A DNA stretch of 50,594 nucleotides from Alicycliphilus sp. (GTDB lineage: Bacteria > Pseudomonadota > Gammaproteobacteria > Burkholderiales > Burkholderiaceae_C). The notes beneath the pieces are model-generated. The model ran no database searches. It was not told the origin of the DNA and saw only the letters and a program-made list of their open reading frames with translations. The translations under genes were made by a program, and so were the position numbers. The stretch is taken from contig JAGPIX010000004.1 in assembly GCA_018054745.1 (NCBI GenBank), positions 1 through 50,594 of the forward strand. The letters are read 5' to 3'. Below are positions 1 through 9,550 of this stretch, piece after piece. Each line of letters begins with the position of its first letter. Positions within the stretch are counted from its first letter, which is position 1.

Positions 1-475
1 TCAGGCCGGCCTTCTTGAAGGCGTCCTTGTTGTAATAAAAGATGGTGGTCGAGCTGTTGAACGGAAAGCTCAGCATCTGCCCGTCGGGCGCCGTGTAATA
101 GGCGGCCACGGCCGGGATGTAGCCGGCCGGGTTGAAGTCGGCGCCCGCGTCCTTCATCACCTTGGCCACGGGCACGGTGGCGCCCTTGCTGGCCATCATG
201 GTGGCCGTGCCCACCTCGAACACCTGCAGGATGTGCGGCGCATTGCCCGAGCGGAAGGCGGCAATGGCGGCGGTCATGCTCTCGTCATAACTGCCCTTGA
301 AGGTGGGCACCACCTTGTAGTCCTTCTGGCTGGCGTTGAAGTCCCGGGCCAGGTCGTTGACCCACTCGTTGTTCACGGCGGTCATGGAATGCCACCACTG
401 GATCTCGGTCTGGGCCTGCGCGGCCAGGCCGGTGGCGAGCAGGGACGCGGCCAGGGCCAGTTGCTTGAACTGCAT
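1..475 (-). CDS. ugpB: sn-glycerol-3-phosphate-binding periplasmic protein (partial, C-terminus beyond window)
   Basis: Periplasmic binding protein of the glycerol-3-phosphate/glycerophosphodiester ABC importer. Only the first 158 codons are present, because the gene runs off the left edge. The start ATG (473-475) follows an AGGAG-type ribosome site at about 480-486 on the minus strand. The first 20 or so residues are a signal peptide ending in AQAQ. The mature protein then begins TEIQWWHSMTAVN, the hallmark opening of UgpB, and the segment ends near FNSSTTIFYYNKDAFKKAGL, another conserved UgpB stretch. The permease and ATPase genes (ugpAEC) would be expected further left, outside the window. 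It is divergent from serA. Other family-1 sugar-binding proteins are the main alternative, but the N-terminal match is close. Confidence 0.9.
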   Translation of the reverse strand, partial: MQFKQLALAASLLATGLAAQAQTEIQWWHSMTAVNNEWVNDLARDFNASQKDYKVVPTFKGSYDESMTAAIAAFRSGNAPHILQVFEVGTATMMASKGATVPVAKVMKDAGADFNPAGYIPAVAAYYTAPDGQMLSFPFNSSTTIFYYNKDAFKKAGL

Positions 476-801
476 AAATACTCCTCGTTGATGGACGACA
501 GACATGAAGCCCGCCATGGTGTGGCCGCTTCATGACAACACGGTGTCGTTGTCGCATGCTGAAAATGCGGCAACAACCGGGGAAACCCGCCAGCCGGCGG
601 AACGGTCAAATTGTGACATTGGCGTGATGCTTTGTGTGCGAATCTGCGCGTTTTGGCGCGGTTTATGGCGCTATCGCGAGCAGGGATATGCCATTTCCCG
701 GATGTCGGCAAGGATTTGTGCGCTGCACAATGAACGGCGTTGCTGAATTTTCTTCTTCTTTGACCCACCGCGCCGCAGGCGCCCACCTGGATTGCCAAGC
801 C
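476..801. other. intergenic region between divergent ugpB and serA
   Basis: A 326-base divergent spacer that must hold the promoters of both genes. I see no convincing small gene. An open frame runs upstream from the serA start to 634, but it has no family-like sequence and no ribosome site. There are no strong hairpins, and the base composition is less GC-rich than the flanking genes. No sigma-70 hexamer pair stood out enough to be named. Confidence 0.5.
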
Positions 802-2031
802 ATGCCCAAGACCTCCCTGGATAAAAGCAAGATCAAGTTTCTGCTGCTCGAAGGCGTGCACGAGAGTGCCGTGCAGGTGCTGCGCGCCGCCGGCTACAGC
901 CAGATCGAGCTGCTGCCCGGCGCGCTGGAGGGCGAGGAGCTGCGCAAGAAGATCGCCGACGTGCACTTCATCGGCATACGCTCGCGCACGCAGCTCACGG
1001 CCGAGGTGCTGGCGCAGGCGCACAAGCTGGTGGCCATTGGCTGCTTCTGCATAGGCACCAACCAGGTCGATCTGGACGCGGCGCGCGAGCGCGGCATTGC
1101 GGTGTTCAACGCGCCGTATTCCAACACCCGATCGGTGGCCGAGCTGGTGCTGGCCGAGGCCATCCTGCTGCTGCGCGGCGTACCCGAGAAGAACGCCGTG
1201 GCGCACCGCGGCGGCTGGCTCAAGAGCGCCGACAACGCCTTCGAGGCGCGCGGCAAGATCCTGGGTATCGTCGGCTACGGCGCCATCGGCTCGCAGCTGT
1301 CGGTGCTGGCCGAGAGCCTGGGCATGCAGGTCATCTTTCACGACGTGGTGAACAAGCTGCCGCTGGGCAATGCGCGCCAGGCGGCGGGCCTTGCCGATCT
1401 GCTCGGGCGCGCCGACATCGTCAGCCTGCATGTGCCCGAGCTGCCCTCCACGCAGTGGATGATGGGCGCGGCGCAGATCGCGGCCATGAAGCCCGGCGCC
1501 ATCCTCATCAACGCCTCGCGCGGCACGGTGGTCGAGATAGAGCCGCTGGCCCAGGCGCTCAAGGACAAGAAGCTGCTGGGCGCGGCGGTGGATGTGTTCC
1601 CGGTCGAGCCCAAGAGCAACAAGGACGAGTTCCAGTCGCCGCTGCGCGGGCTGGATAACGTCATCATCACGCCCCATGTGGGCGGCTCCACGCAGGAGGC
1701 GCAGGCCAACATCGGCCTGGAGGTGGCGGAAAAGCTCGTCCGCTACAGCGACAACGGCACCAGCACCACATCGGTCAACTTTCCCGAGGTGGCGCTGCCC
1801 GCGCACCCGGGCAAGCACCGCATCCTGCACATCCACCGCAACCAGCCGGGCGTGCTGTCGGCCATCAACCAGGTGTTTGCACAGCTGCACATCAACATCG
1901 CCGCGCAGTACCTGCAGACCAGCGACAAGCTGGGCTATGTGGTGATCGACCTGGACGCGGCCTCGTCCGTGCAGGCGCTGGAAAAGCTGGCCCAGGTGGA
2001 TGGCACGCTGCGTTGCCGCGTGCTGTTCTGA
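802..2031 (+). CDS. serA: D-3-phosphoglycerate dehydrogenase
   Basis: Oxidises 3-phosphoglycerate to 3-phosphohydroxypyruvate with NAD+, the first committed step of serine synthesis in the cytosol. The 409-residue product aligns along its whole length with the E. coli-type enzyme (410 aa), from MPKTSLDKSKIKFLLLEGVH onward. That is why I start at ATG 802 rather than the open frame's earlier codon at 634. The Rossmann glycine motif GYGAIG lies at about 158-163, the catalytic His in TPHVGGST at about 292, and a C-terminal ACT domain at about 340-409 ends in RCRVLF. The ACT domain is the serine-feedback site in this class. A dispersed repeat follows 10 bases after the stop. The gene appears to be monocistronic. 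Confidence 0.97.
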   Translation: MPKTSLDKSKIKFLLLEGVHESAVQVLRAAGYSQIELLPGALEGEELRKKIADVHFIGIRSRTQLTAEVLAQAHKLVAIGCFCIGTNQVDLDAARERGIAVFNAPYSNTRSVAELVLAEAILLLRGVPEKNAVAHRGGWLKSADNAFEARGKILGIVGYGAIGSQLSVLAESLGMQVIFHDVVNKLPLGNARQAAGLADLLGRADIVSLHVPELPSTQWMMGAAQIAAMKPGAILINASRGTVVEIEPLAQALKDKKLLGAAVDVFPVEPKSNKDEFQSPLRGLDNVIITPHVGGSTQEAQANIGLEVAEKLVRYSDNGTSTTSVNFPEVALPAHPGKHRILHIHRNQPGVLSAINQVFAQLHINIAAQYLQTSDKLGYVVIDLDAASSVQALEKLAQVDGTLRCRVLF

Positions 2032-2040
2032 GGTTGCTTC

Positions 2041-2098
2041 TATAAATATAGCTTTCAGCGCTTGGTGCATAAGCGCTAGCGGCTGTTTTTGCTTGTAT
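2041..2098 (+). repeat. dispersed palindromic intergenic repeat, copy 1
   Basis: Core reads atagctttcagcgcttggtg followed by cataagcgctagcggctg and a T run. AGCGCTT and AAGCGCT form the arms of a short hairpin. It belongs to the same family as the copies at 7044, 12899, 18955, 22666, 26443 and 29330. It lies downstream of serA, where the hairpin plus T run could also help terminate transcription. Confidence 0.8.
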
Positions 2099-2223
2099 TC
2101 AACCTGGGACATCCTGCTGCGCCGTAGTGGCACTTGGCGGCGGGGCGCGCCCTTGGGGGGCCTGGCATAGAATTCCCGGCCCCGAGGCATGAGGGCGCGC
2201 CGCGCCCAACCCAGGTTGACCCC

Positions 2224-5200
2224 ATGAATGCACCGATAGCGCACGCAGCGCTGCTGGCGGCTGGCACAGAGCCCGTGCGCCTGCGCGAGATTCCGTACAA
2301 CTACACCAGTTTTTCCGATCGCGAGATTGTCATCCGCCTGCTCGGTGCCGAGGCCTGGGGCGTGCTCGACCAGCTGCGCCGCGAGCGCCGCACTGGCCGC
2401 TCGGCGCGCATGCTCTACGAGGTGCTGGGCGATATCTGGGCGGTGCAGCGCAACCCCTACCTGCAGGACGACCTGATCGCCAACCCTCAGCGTCGCAAGA
2501 TGCTGGTGGACGCCATGCAGCACCGCATGGGCGAGATCGAAAAACGCCGTACGCCACAGGAGGATGCCGGGCGCGACCGCCGCGTCGGCCTGCTGGTGCA
2601 GGCGGCGAACCGCGCCATCACCGAGTTCGACGCCACGCTGGTCGAGGTGACGGCCCTGCGCAAGAGCGTGGCAAAGCGCCTGGGCAAGCACACGGCGCGC
2701 GACAACATCAAGTTCGACGGCCTCTCGCGCGTGAGCCATGTGACCGACGCGACCGACTGGCGCGTGGAGTTCCCCTTCGTCGTGCTCACGCCCGACACCG
2801 AGGCAGAGATGGCCGCCCTGGTGGCCGCCTGCATAGCGCTGGAGCTGACCATCATCCCGCGCGGCGGCGGCACCGGCTACACCGGCGGCGCCATTCCGCT
2901 GACCTGGCGCAGCGCCGTCATCAACACCGAAAAGCTCGAAGCCATGAGCGAGGTGGAGATGCGCAAGCTCCCCGGGCTGGACACGGAAGTCGCCACGGTC
3001 TGGAGCGAGGCCGGCGTGGTCACGCAGCGCGTGGCCGATGCGGCCGAACGCGGCGGCTATGTGTTCGCCGTCGATCCCACGTCCATCGAGGCATCGTGCA
3101 TAGGCGGCAACATCGCCATGAACGCCGGCGGCAAAAAGGCCGTGCTCTGGGGCACGGCGCTGGACAACCTGGCGAGCTGGCGCATGGTCACGCCGGATGC
3201 ACAGTGGCTCGAAGTCACGCGCATCAATCACAACCTGGGCAAGATCCACGACGTGGAGGTTGCCAGCTTTGAATTGGCCTACTTTGAGGCCGACGGCAAG
3301 ACTGCCATCCGCACCGAGCGCCTGGACATCCCGGGCAAGACCTTTCGCAAGGAGGGCCTGGGCAAGGACGTGACGGACAAGTTCCTCAGCGGCCTGCCGG
3401 GTGTGCAGAAAGAGGGCACGGACGGCCTGATCACCAGCGCGCGCTGGATCGTGCACCGCATGCCGGCGCACACGCGCACCGTGTGCCTGGAGTTCTTCGG
3501 CTCGGCCAAGCTGGCCGTGCCCAGCATCGTCGAGATCAAGGACTTCATGTTTGCCGAGCAAAAGCGCAGCGGTGTCTTGCTGGCGGGGCTTGAGCACCTG
3601 GACGACCGCTACCTGAAGGCCGTGGGCTACGCGACGAAATCCAAGAAGGGCGGCGGCAAGCTGCCGAAGATGGTGCTGATCGGCGACATCGTCGGCGACG
3701 ACCAGGACGCCGTGGCGCGCGCGGCCGCCGAGGTGGTGCGCATCGCCAACTCGCGCGACGGCGAGGGTTTCACGGCCGTGAGCAGCGAGGCGCGCAAGAA
3801 GTTTTGGCTCGATCGCAAGCGCACGGCGGCGATCTCCAAGCACACCAACGCCTTCAAGATCAACGAGGACGTGGTCATTCCGCTGCCGCGCATGGCCGAG
3901 TACACCGACGGCATTGAGCGCATCAACATCGAACTCAGCTTGCGCAACAAGCTGGCGCTGTGCGACGCGCTGCGGGACTTCCTGGCCCGCGGCGACCTGC
4001 CCTTGAGCCAGCAGGGCGACGCCCAGGGCATTGGCGCCGACGTCATGCTGGGCGACCGCGTGGCCCAGGCGCAAGCGCTGGTGGCCGAGGTGCGCGCGCT
4101 CTGGCAGGGCTGGCTCGATGGTGTCGAGGCGCTGTTCCCGCAGCTGCAGGACCATTCCTTGCGCGCCAGCTGGAAGAGCCAGCTGCAAAAGCCGCTGGCC
4201 GAGATCTTCACCGGCGCCGCCTTCGAGCCCATCGTCAAAGAGACCATCGCCATCCACCAGCGCGTGCTCAAGGGCCGCGTCTGGGTGGCGCTGCACATGC
4301 ATGCCGGCGACGGTAATGTGCACACCAACATACCGGTCAACAGCGACGACTACGAGATGCTGCAGACCGCGCACCAGGCCGTGGCGCGCATCATGCAGCT
4401 GGCGCGCAGCCTGGATGGCGTGATCTCTGGCGAGCATGGCATAGGCATCACGAAACTGGAGTTCCTCACGCCGGAGGAGCTGGCGCCGTTTGCCGAGTAC
4501 AAGCGCCGCGTCGACCCCGAAGGGCGCTTCAACTGGGGCAAATTGCTACGTAATCAGGAGCTGCTTGCGCAATACCCACAAGGGCAAAGCGCCGATATTG
4601 CCCAAAAACGCTCGCGCACCTCGCTGCGCTACGCCGACCTGACCAACGCCTACACGCCCAGCTTTGGCCTGATGGGCTACGAGTCGCTGATCATGCAGCA
4701 GAGCGACATTGGCGCCATCGTCGCCAGCGTCAAGGACTGCCTGCGCTGCGGCAAGTGCAAGCCGGTGTGCGCCACCCATGTGCCGCGCGCCAACCTGCTC
4801 TACAGCCCGCGCAACAAAATCCTGGCCACCTCGCTGCTGGCCGAGGCCTTTTTGTACGAGGAGCAGACGCGCCGTGGCGTGTCCAGCCACCACTGGCAGG
4901 AGTTCGAAGACGTGGCCGACCACTGCACCATCTGCCACAAATGCTTCAACCCCTGCCCGGTGAAGATCGACTTTGGCGACGTCACCATGGCCATGCGCAA
5001 CCTGCTGGTGAAGATGGACAAAAAGAGCTGGCGCCCGGGCAACAAGCTGGCCATGGCCATGCTCAACGCCACCAGCCCGACGACGATCAACGTGCTGCGC
5101 GCCGGCATGGTGAACGTCGGCTTTCCGGCGCAGCGCCTGGCCGTCGACGTGATGAAGGCGGTGGCCAAGCCTCAGGTGACGCGCCCGCCGGCCACGGTGG

Positions 5201-6150
5201 GCACGGCGCCGATCAAGGAGCAGGTGATCCACTTCGTCAACAAGAAGCTGCCCGGCGGCCTGCCGACCAAGACGGCGCGCGCGCTGCTGGACATCCAGGA
5301 CAAGGACTACGTCCCCATCATCCGCAACCCGCAGACCAGCGCCGACAGCGAGGCGGTGTTCTACTTCCCCGGTTGCGGGTCGGAAAGATTGTTCAGCCAG
5401 GTCGGCCTGGCGACGCAGGCAATGCTCTGGCACGCCGGCGTGCAAACGGTGCTGCCACCCGGTTACCTGTGCTGCGGCTACCCGCAGCGCGGCAACGGCC
5501 TGCAGGACAAGGCCGAGAAGATGATCACCGACAACCGCGTGCTGTTCCACCGCGTGGCCACCACGCTGAACTACCTGGACATCAAGACCGTGGTCGTGTC
5601 GTGTGGCACCTGCTACGACCAGCTGCAGGGCTACGAATTCGACAAAATCTTCCCCGGCAGCCGCATCGTCGACATCCACGAATACCTGCTGGAAAAGGGC
5701 ATCACCCTGCCTGCGGGCCAGGGCGGCTATCTGTACCACGAGCCCTGCCACAACCCGATGAAGCAGGGCGATTCCATGGCCACCGTGCGTGCGCTGGTGG
5801 GCGACAAGGTCTTGAAGAGCGAGCGCTGCTGCGGCGAATCGGGCACGCTGGGCGTCTCGCGCCCGGATATTTCCACCCAGGTGCGCTTCAGAAAGACCGA
5901 GGAAATCCGCAAGGGCGAGGCCGCCTTGCGCAGCAGCGGTGCGGTGGGCGCGCAGGACAACGTGAAGATCCTGACCAGCTGCCCCAGCTGCCTGCAGGGC
6001 ATCTCGCGCTACGAGAACGATTTGTCCACGGGCCTGCTGGAAGCCGACTACATCGTCATCGAGATGGCCAAACAGATCCTGGGCGAAAACTGGCTGCCCG
6101 AGTACGTGGCGCGGGCCAACGCCGGCGGCATTGAGCGGGTTCTTGTATGA
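2224..6150 (+). CDS. large FAD-binding and iron-sulfur oxidoreductase (DUF3683 / GlcD-GlcF-like fusion)
   Basis: A 1308-residue protein joining three modules. The N-terminal ~130 residues correspond to the DUF3683 type. Next is a D-lactate/glycolate dehydrogenase-like flavoprotein with the FAD-binding glycine run GGGTGYTGG (about 214-222), a second glycine-rich stretch [13 protein letters not shown], and the C-terminal FAD-oxidase motif [12 protein letters not shown]. The third is a GlcF/LldE-like Fe-S part with two cysteine clusters ([11 protein letters not shown] from about 839; [12 protein letters not shown] from about 901) and two CCG-type motifs (CCGYPQRGN about 1083; CCGESGTLG about 1202). 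The family suggests 2-hydroxyacid oxidation, perhaps D-lactate, with electrons passed to quinone; the substrate is not readable from sequence. Start ATG 2224 is chosen because the family-like sequence begins there. It overlaps the HIT gene by 4 bases. Confidence 0.88.
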   Translation: MNAPIAHAALLAAGTEPVRLREIPYNYTSFSDREIVIRLLGAEAWGVLDQLRRERRTGRSARMLYEVLGDIWAVQRNPYLQDDLIANPQRRKMLVDAMQHRMGEIEKRRTPQEDAGRDRRVGLLVQAANRAITEFDATLVEVTALRKSVAKRLGKHTARDNIKFDGLSRVSHVTDATDWRVEFPFVVLTPDTEAEMAALVAACIALELTIIPRGGGTGYTGGAIPLTWRSAVINTEKLEAMSEVEMRKLPGLDTEVATVWSEAGVVTQRVADAAERGGYVFAVDPTSIEASCIGGNIAMNAGGKKAVLWGTALDNLASWRMVTPDAQWLEVTRINHNLGKIHDVEVASFELAYFEADGKTAIRTERLDIPGKTFRKEGLGKDVTDKFLSGLPGVQKEGTDGLITSARWIVHRMPAHTRTVCLEFFGSAKLAVPSIVEIKDFMFAEQKRSGVLLAGLEHLDDRYLKAVGYATKSKKGGGKLPKMVLIGDIVGDDQDAVARAAAEVVRIANSRDGEGFTAVSSEARKKFWLDRKRTAAISKHTNAFKINEDVVIPLPRMAEYTDGIERINIELSLRNKLALCDALRDFLARGDLPLSQQGDAQGIGADVMLGDRVAQAQALVAEVRALWQGWLDGVEALFPQLQDHSLRASWKSQLQKPLAEIFTGAAFEPIVKETIAIHQRVLKGRVWVALHMHAGDGNVHTNIPVNSDDYEMLQTAHQAVARIMQLARSLDGVISGEHGIGITKLEFLTPEELAPFAEYKRRVDPEGRFNWGKLLRNQELLAQYPQGQSADIAQKRSRTSLRYADLTNAYTPSFGLMGYESLIMQQSDIGAIVASVKDCLRCGKCKPVCATHVPRANLLYSPRNKILATSLLAEAFLYEEQTRRGVSSHHWQEFEDVADHCTICHKCFNPCPVKIDFGDVTMAMRNLLVKMDKKSWRPGNKLAMAMLNATSPTTINVLRAGMVNVGFPAQRLAVDVMKAVAKPQVTRPPATVGTAPIKEQVIHFVNKKLPGGLPTKTARALLDIQDKDYVPIIRNPQTSADSEAVFYFPGCGSERLFSQVGLATQAMLWHAGVQTVLPPGYLCCGYPQRGNGLQDKAEKMITDNRVLFHRVATTLNYLDIKTVVVSCGTCYDQLQGYEFDKIFPGSRIVDIHEYLLEKGITLPAGQGGYLYHEPCHNPMKQGDSMATVRALVGDKVLKSERCCGESGTLGVSRPDISTQVRFRKTEEIRKGEAALRSSGAVGAQDNVKILTSCPSCLQGISRYENDLSTGLLEADYIVIEMAKQILGENWLPEYVARANAGGIERVLV

Positions 6151-6590
6151 GTTGCGTGCTGTGCGACAGCGACGGCGGCCAGCTCGTCTGGCGCGGCGAC
6201 AAGCTGCGCGTGATCCGCGCCGACGAGGCCGGCTTTCCGGCCTTCTACCGTGTGATCTGGAACACGCATGTGGCCGAGTTTTCCGACCTGAGCGCGGCCG
6301 AGCGCGCGCACTGCATGCAGGCCGTGGCCCTGGTCGAGCAGACCCTGCGCGAGCAACTGCAGCCCACCAAGATCAACCTGGCGGCGCTGGGCAACGTCGT
6401 GCCGCACCTGCACTGGCATGTGATCGCGCGCTTTGACTGGGACAGCCACTTTCCGGCCCCGGTGTGGGCCGGCGCCCAGCGCGCGCGCGATGCGGCGCGC
6501 GAGGATGAGCTGCGCCTGCGCCAGGTGACGCTGGAGGCGGCAATGCGTGCGCGGCTTGGCGCCTGGACCGGCACGCGCTCCGACGATTGA
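6147..6590 (+). CDS. HIT family (histidine triad) nucleotide hydrolase
   Basis: A 147-residue histidine-triad protein. The catalytic motif [10 protein letters not shown] is visible with His87, His89 and His91, the H-x-H-x-H core that binds the alpha-phosphate of nucleotide substrates. It starts at ATG 6147 in an ATGA overlap with the stop of the large oxidoreductase, so the two are probably translationally coupled. An N-terminal CVLC pair (Cys3, Cys6) recalls the metal-binding start of some HIT proteins. The physiological substrate is unknown; many family members hydrolyse dinucleotide polyphosphates or nucleoside phosphoramidates. Confidence 0.9.
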   Translation: MSCVLCDSDGGQLVWRGDKLRVIRADEAGFPAFYRVIWNTHVAEFSDLSAAERAHCMQAVALVEQTLREQLQPTKINLAALGNVVPHLHWHVIARFDWDSHFPAPVWAGAQRARDAAREDELRLRQVTLEAAMRARLGAWTGTRSDD

Positions 6591-6615
6591 TGCGGTGAAA
6601 TTTCAGAGGTAACCC

Positions 6616-7032
6616 ATGGCCGGCCTGACCCCCAGCACCCCCACTCCCGAATCCATCACCCTGCACGAAAAATCGCGTGCACTGGAGCTGGCCTTCTCCG
6701 ATGGCGCGCGGTTTCGCATTCCGCTGGAGTTGCTGCGCGTGTGCTCGCCCTCCGCCGAGGTCATGGGCCATGGCCCGGGCCAGGAGGTGCTGCAGACCGG
6801 CAAGCGCGACGTGACGCTGGTGGACTTGCAGCCCGTGGGCAACTACGCCATACAGCCGAGCTTCTCCGACGGGCACAACAGCGGCATCTACACCTGGGCC
6901 TATCTGTATGAGCTGGGGCGCGATCAGGATGCGCTCTGGCAGCGCTACCTGCAGCGCCTGCGGGACGCGGGACTGGACAGGGATGCGCCGATGGCGCCAA
7001 AGGGGCAGAAATCGGGTTGCTCCAGCCATTGA
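6616..7032 (+). CDS. DUF971 (GBBH-like N-terminal) domain protein
   Basis: A 138-residue protein of the DUF971 type. It has the typical core LELAFSDGARFRIPLELLRV, then the conserved VGNYAIQPSFSDGHNSGIYTWAYLYELG. The same fold forms the N-terminus of gamma-butyrobetaine hydroxylase, and in bacteria it is a stand-alone protein often next to ubiE, as here. AGAGG precedes ATG 6616. Its role is not established; neighbourhood conservation with ubiquinone genes and with the HIT gene is the only functional hint. The tail (about 120-138) is Lys/Ser-rich and looks disordered. Confidence 0.88.
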   Translation: MAGLTPSTPTPESITLHEKSRALELAFSDGARFRIPLELLRVCSPSAEVMGHGPGQEVLQTGKRDVTLVDLQPVGNYAIQPSFSDGHNSGIYTWAYLYELGRDQDALWQRYLQRLRDAGLDRDAPMAPKGQKSGCSSH

Positions 7033-7043
7033 TGCTATCTTCG

Positions 7044-7092
7044 TCATAGCTGCTGGCGCTTTACCTGTAAGCGCGGTAAGCATTTTCTTTTT
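7044..7092 (+). repeat. dispersed palindromic intergenic repeat, copy 2 (diverged)
   Basis: Reads tcatagctgctggcgctttac then ctgtaagcgcggtaagcatt and a T-rich end. It is the same family as the copy at 2041, with several changes in the right arm. It sits between the DUF971 gene and ubiE, so the two genes may not be uniformly co-transcribed. Confidence 0.7.
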
Positions 7093-7167
7093 TGCGACAC
7101 ATGCCCTGGGCGGACGCGGGGTTGTCGCTGTACGCCGGGCGCGCGCGCCCCTAGGATGCATCGCTAT

Positions 7168-7899
7168 ATGAGTACCACGCATTTCGGATTTGAAACGGTT
7201 GACGAGAAAGACAAGGCGCGCCATGTGCGCGGCGTGTTCGACTCGGTCGCGCCCAGGTACGACCTGATGAACGACCTGATGTCCGCCGGCCTGCACCGCG
7301 CCTGGAAGGCCTACACGGTGATGGTCGCCAACCTGCGCGAGGGCGATCAGGTGCTGGACATCGCGGGCGGCACGGGCGACCTGTCGCTGGCGTTTTCCAG
7401 GAAGGTCGGCAGCACGGGCACAGTGGTGCACACCGACATCAACGAGGCCATGCTGAACGTGGGGCGCGACCGCCTCATCAACCTCGGCGTGGTGCTGCCC
7501 ACGCTGGTCTGCGACGCCGAGGCCCTGCCGTTCCCGGACAACCATTTCGATCTGGTCAGCGTGGCCTTTGGCCTGCGCAACATGACGCACAAGGATGAGG
7601 CGCTCAAGGAAATGTGCCGCGTGCTGAAACCCCGCGGGCGCCTGCTGGTGCTGGAGTTTTCCAAGGTGGCCCAGCCTTTGGCCAAGGCCTACGACTGGTA
7701 TTCCTTCCAGGTGCTGCCGCGCCTGGGCAAGCTGGTGGCGGGCGATGACTCCAGCTACCGCTATCTGGCCGAGTCGATCCGCATGCACCCGGGCCAGGAT
7801 GAGCTCAAGGCCCTGATGCAACAAAGTGGCTTTGGCCATGTGGATTATCACAACATGACCGGGGGTATTGCCGCGTTGCATGTCGGAATTAAATGCTGA
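7168..7899 (+). CDS. ubiE: ubiquinone/menaquinone C-methyltransferase
   Basis: SAM-dependent C-methyltransferase acting on the benzoquinol intermediate of ubiquinone synthesis. The protein has 243 residues from ATG 7168 ([20 protein letters not shown]). An in-frame ATG at 7156 would add four residues, but AGGA at 7153-7156 is better spaced for 7168 and the family start matches. The SAM motif [11 protein letters not shown] is at about 63-73, and the UbiE signatures [18 protein letters not shown] and [15 protein letters not shown] are both present, as is [16 protein letters not shown]. It opens a run of ubiquinone genes (ubiE, Tim44-like, ubiJ, ubiB). Confidence 0.97.
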   Translation: MSTTHFGFETVDEKDKARHVRGVFDSVAPRYDLMNDLMSAGLHRAWKAYTVMVANLREGDQVLDIAGGTGDLSLAFSRKVGSTGTVVHTDINEAMLNVGRDRLINLGVVLPTLVCDAEALPFPDNHFDLVSVAFGLRNMTHKDEALKEMCRVLKPRGRLLVLEFSKVAQPLAKAYDWYSFQVLPRLGKLVAGDDSSYRYLAESIRMHPGQDELKALMQQSGFGHVDYHNMTGGIAALHVGIKC

Positions 7900-7944
7900 T
7901 GCACAATCGATACCTGATAACTATCAACACTTTGGAGTAACGCC

Positions 7945-8934
7945 ATGAAATTGTGGTCCGTCATCCTGGTCGCCATGCTGTCGGTCGTGCACCTGGATGC
8001 CGACGCGCGCCGCATGGGCGGTGGCAAGTCCATCGGCAAGCAGTCCAGCAATGTGACGCAGCGCGAGGCCGCGCCTCCCGCCGCGCCTGCCGCCCCCATG
8101 CAGCAAAACGCCGCCAATAGCGCGGCACCCAAGCCGGCGGCTGCGCCCAACGCTGCGGCCGGCGCGCCCAAGAAGCCCTGGGGCGCCATGCTGGGCGGCC
8201 TGGCCGCGGGCTTGGGCCTGGCCTGGCTCGCCAACTCGCTGGGCCTGGGGGCGGCCTTTGGCAACTTCCTGCTGATCGCCCTGCTGGCGCTGGTGGTCAT
8301 GGTTGTGATCGGCATGGTGATGCGTGCGCGCAAGCCCGCAGCCAGCCAGGCCGCCAGCTCGCCCTTTGCCTTCCAGGGCGCTGGCGCACCAGCACCTGTC
8401 GACGTGCAGATGCCGCGCCAGTACAACCCCGAGAAGGTCGGCAACGACGCCTCGGCGCGTCCCTGGGAGCAGTTCTCGGCCAGCCCGCAGCAGGGCGGCG
8501 GCAGCATGATCGGTTCGGCCCTGGCGGGTTCGCAGAACTGGGGCGTGCCGGCCGACTTTGATGCCGAGGGTTTCCTGGCTGCGGCCAAGCGCAACTTCAC
8601 CACGCTGCAGGCCGCCTGGGACAGGTCGGACATCGCCACGCTGCGCTCCATGATGACCGACGGCATGCTCGACGAGATCCGTGCCCAGCTCGCCGAGCGC
8701 GAGGCACAGCGCGCTGGCGAGCACCCGAACCACACCGAAGTGGTGATCCTGGAGGCGCAGCTGCTGGGCATCGAGGATCTGGGCGATGCCTACATGGCCA
8801 GCGTGGAGTTCTCCGGCATGATCCGCGAGGAGCCCTCGGCTGGCCCCAGCCCGTTTCGCGAGGTCTGGAACATGACCAAGCCCAAGAGCGGCACCAGCGG
8901 CTGGCTGGTGGCGGGCCTGCAGGCCTTGCAATAA
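7945..8934 (+). CDS. Tim44-like domain membrane protein
   Basis: 329 residues. The N-terminus (MKLWSVILVAMLSVVHLDADA) looks like a signal peptide or anchor. It is followed by a low-complexity Ala/Pro stretch (about 45-77), two adjoining hydrophobic segments (about 80-127, Gly/Ala-rich then LLIALLALVVMVVIGMVM), and a C-terminal Tim44-like domain from about 205 (DFDAEGFLAAAKRNFTTLQAAW ... MMTDGMLDEI). A good site, GGAGTAACGCC, precedes the ATG. Bacterial Tim44-like proteins have no settled role. Its place between ubiE and ubiJ suggests a link to membrane-bound quinone assembly, but this is inference. Confidence 0.85.
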   Translation: MKLWSVILVAMLSVVHLDADARRMGGGKSIGKQSSNVTQREAAPPAAPAAPMQQNAANSAAPKPAAAPNAAAGAPKKPWGAMLGGLAAGLGLAWLANSLGLGAAFGNFLLIALLALVVMVVIGMVMRARKPAASQAASSPFAFQGAGAPAPVDVQMPRQYNPEKVGNDASARPWEQFSASPQQGGGSMIGSALAGSQNWGVPADFDAEGFLAAAKRNFTTLQAAWDRSDIATLRSMMTDGMLDEIRAQLAEREAQRAGEHPNHTEVVILEAQLLGIEDLGDAYMASVEFSGMIREEPSAGPSPFREVWNMTKPKSGTSGWLVAGLQALQ

Positions 8935-8992
8935 GCAGCCGGCGCTGGCGGCAATCAAGCCGCGGCGCCGAATGATCAGATAATCGGGGGCT

Positions 8993-9550
8993 ATGGCAAC
9001 ACAGTCCCCTTTTTCGTTTCTGGACGGGCTACTCCAGCGCGTCCTGGCCGGCCCGCAGCCGCCCGCCTGGCTGGTGCATGAGCTGCAGCACCGCCTGGTG
9101 CTGTTTTTGAACCATGTGCTGATGCAGGAAAGAGAGGCCATGGAGCGCCTGACGCGCCAGCGCGGCCGGGTGGCGCTGGTGCAATGGCGAGTCTTCACCA
9201 TGGCGCTGCAGGTCACCCCGGCGGGGCTGCTGGATCTGGCGCCGCTGGGCGTGGTGCCTGATCTGCGCGTGGAGGTGTCCGACAGCTCCCCGCTGTCGCT
9301 GGCCAAGGGTGCGCTGCGTGGCGACAAGCCCGCCATTCGCATCGACGGTGACGTGCAACTGGCAGCCGACATCAACTGGCTGGTCGATCATGTGCGCTGG
9401 GACGTGGAGGAAGACCTGGCGCGCGTCATTGGCGACGCGCCGGCGCGCGCGCTCGCCGCCGTCGCGCAACGCGCTGCCGGGGCGCTGCGCGGCTTCGTCG
9501 GCGCTCGCATGGGCCAGGGCGCCGGTGCTTCGGATCGCATGCGTCTATGA
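8993..9550 (+). CDS. ubiJ: ubiquinone biosynthesis accessory factor UbiJ (SCP2-like)
   Basis: A 185-residue SCP2-domain protein. UbiJ is a soluble lipid-binding factor that, with UbiK, supports the aerobic hydroxylation steps of ubiquinone synthesis. Position decides the name: in proteobacteria it lies between ubiE and ubiB, and here its end overlaps the ubiB start by 4 bases (ATGA). The sequence shows an N-terminal hydrophobic helix ([19 protein letters not shown]), a beta-rich SCP2 middle, and [20 protein letters not shown] followed by [16 protein letters not shown], which are typical of UbiJ. The C-terminal helix could form a coiled coil. Confidence 0.92.
   Translation: MATQSPFSFLDGLLQRVLAGPQPPAWLVHELQHRLVLFLNHVLMQEREAMERLTRQRGRVALVQWRVFTMALQVTPAGLLDLAPLGVVPDLRVEVSDSSPLSLAKGALRGDKPAIRIDGDVQLAADINWLVDHVRWDVEEDLARVIGDAPARALAAVAQRAAGALRGFVGARMGQGAGASDRMRL

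Noticed and set aside
634-801. Upstream extension of the serA frame
   Set aside because: The 56 extra residues have no similarity to SerA and no ribosome site; family alignment begins at 802.
382-4437. Very long open frame on the minus strand opposite serA and the FAD/Fe-S gene
   Set aside because: It is an artefact of high GC: the composition is His/Arg/Ala/Gln-rich with no domain, and the plus strand carries two clear enzymes.
7924-9375. Long minus-strand frame opposite the Tim44-like gene and ubiJ
   Set aside because: Codon composition is typical of an antisense shadow; the plus strand has recognisable proteins with ribosome sites.
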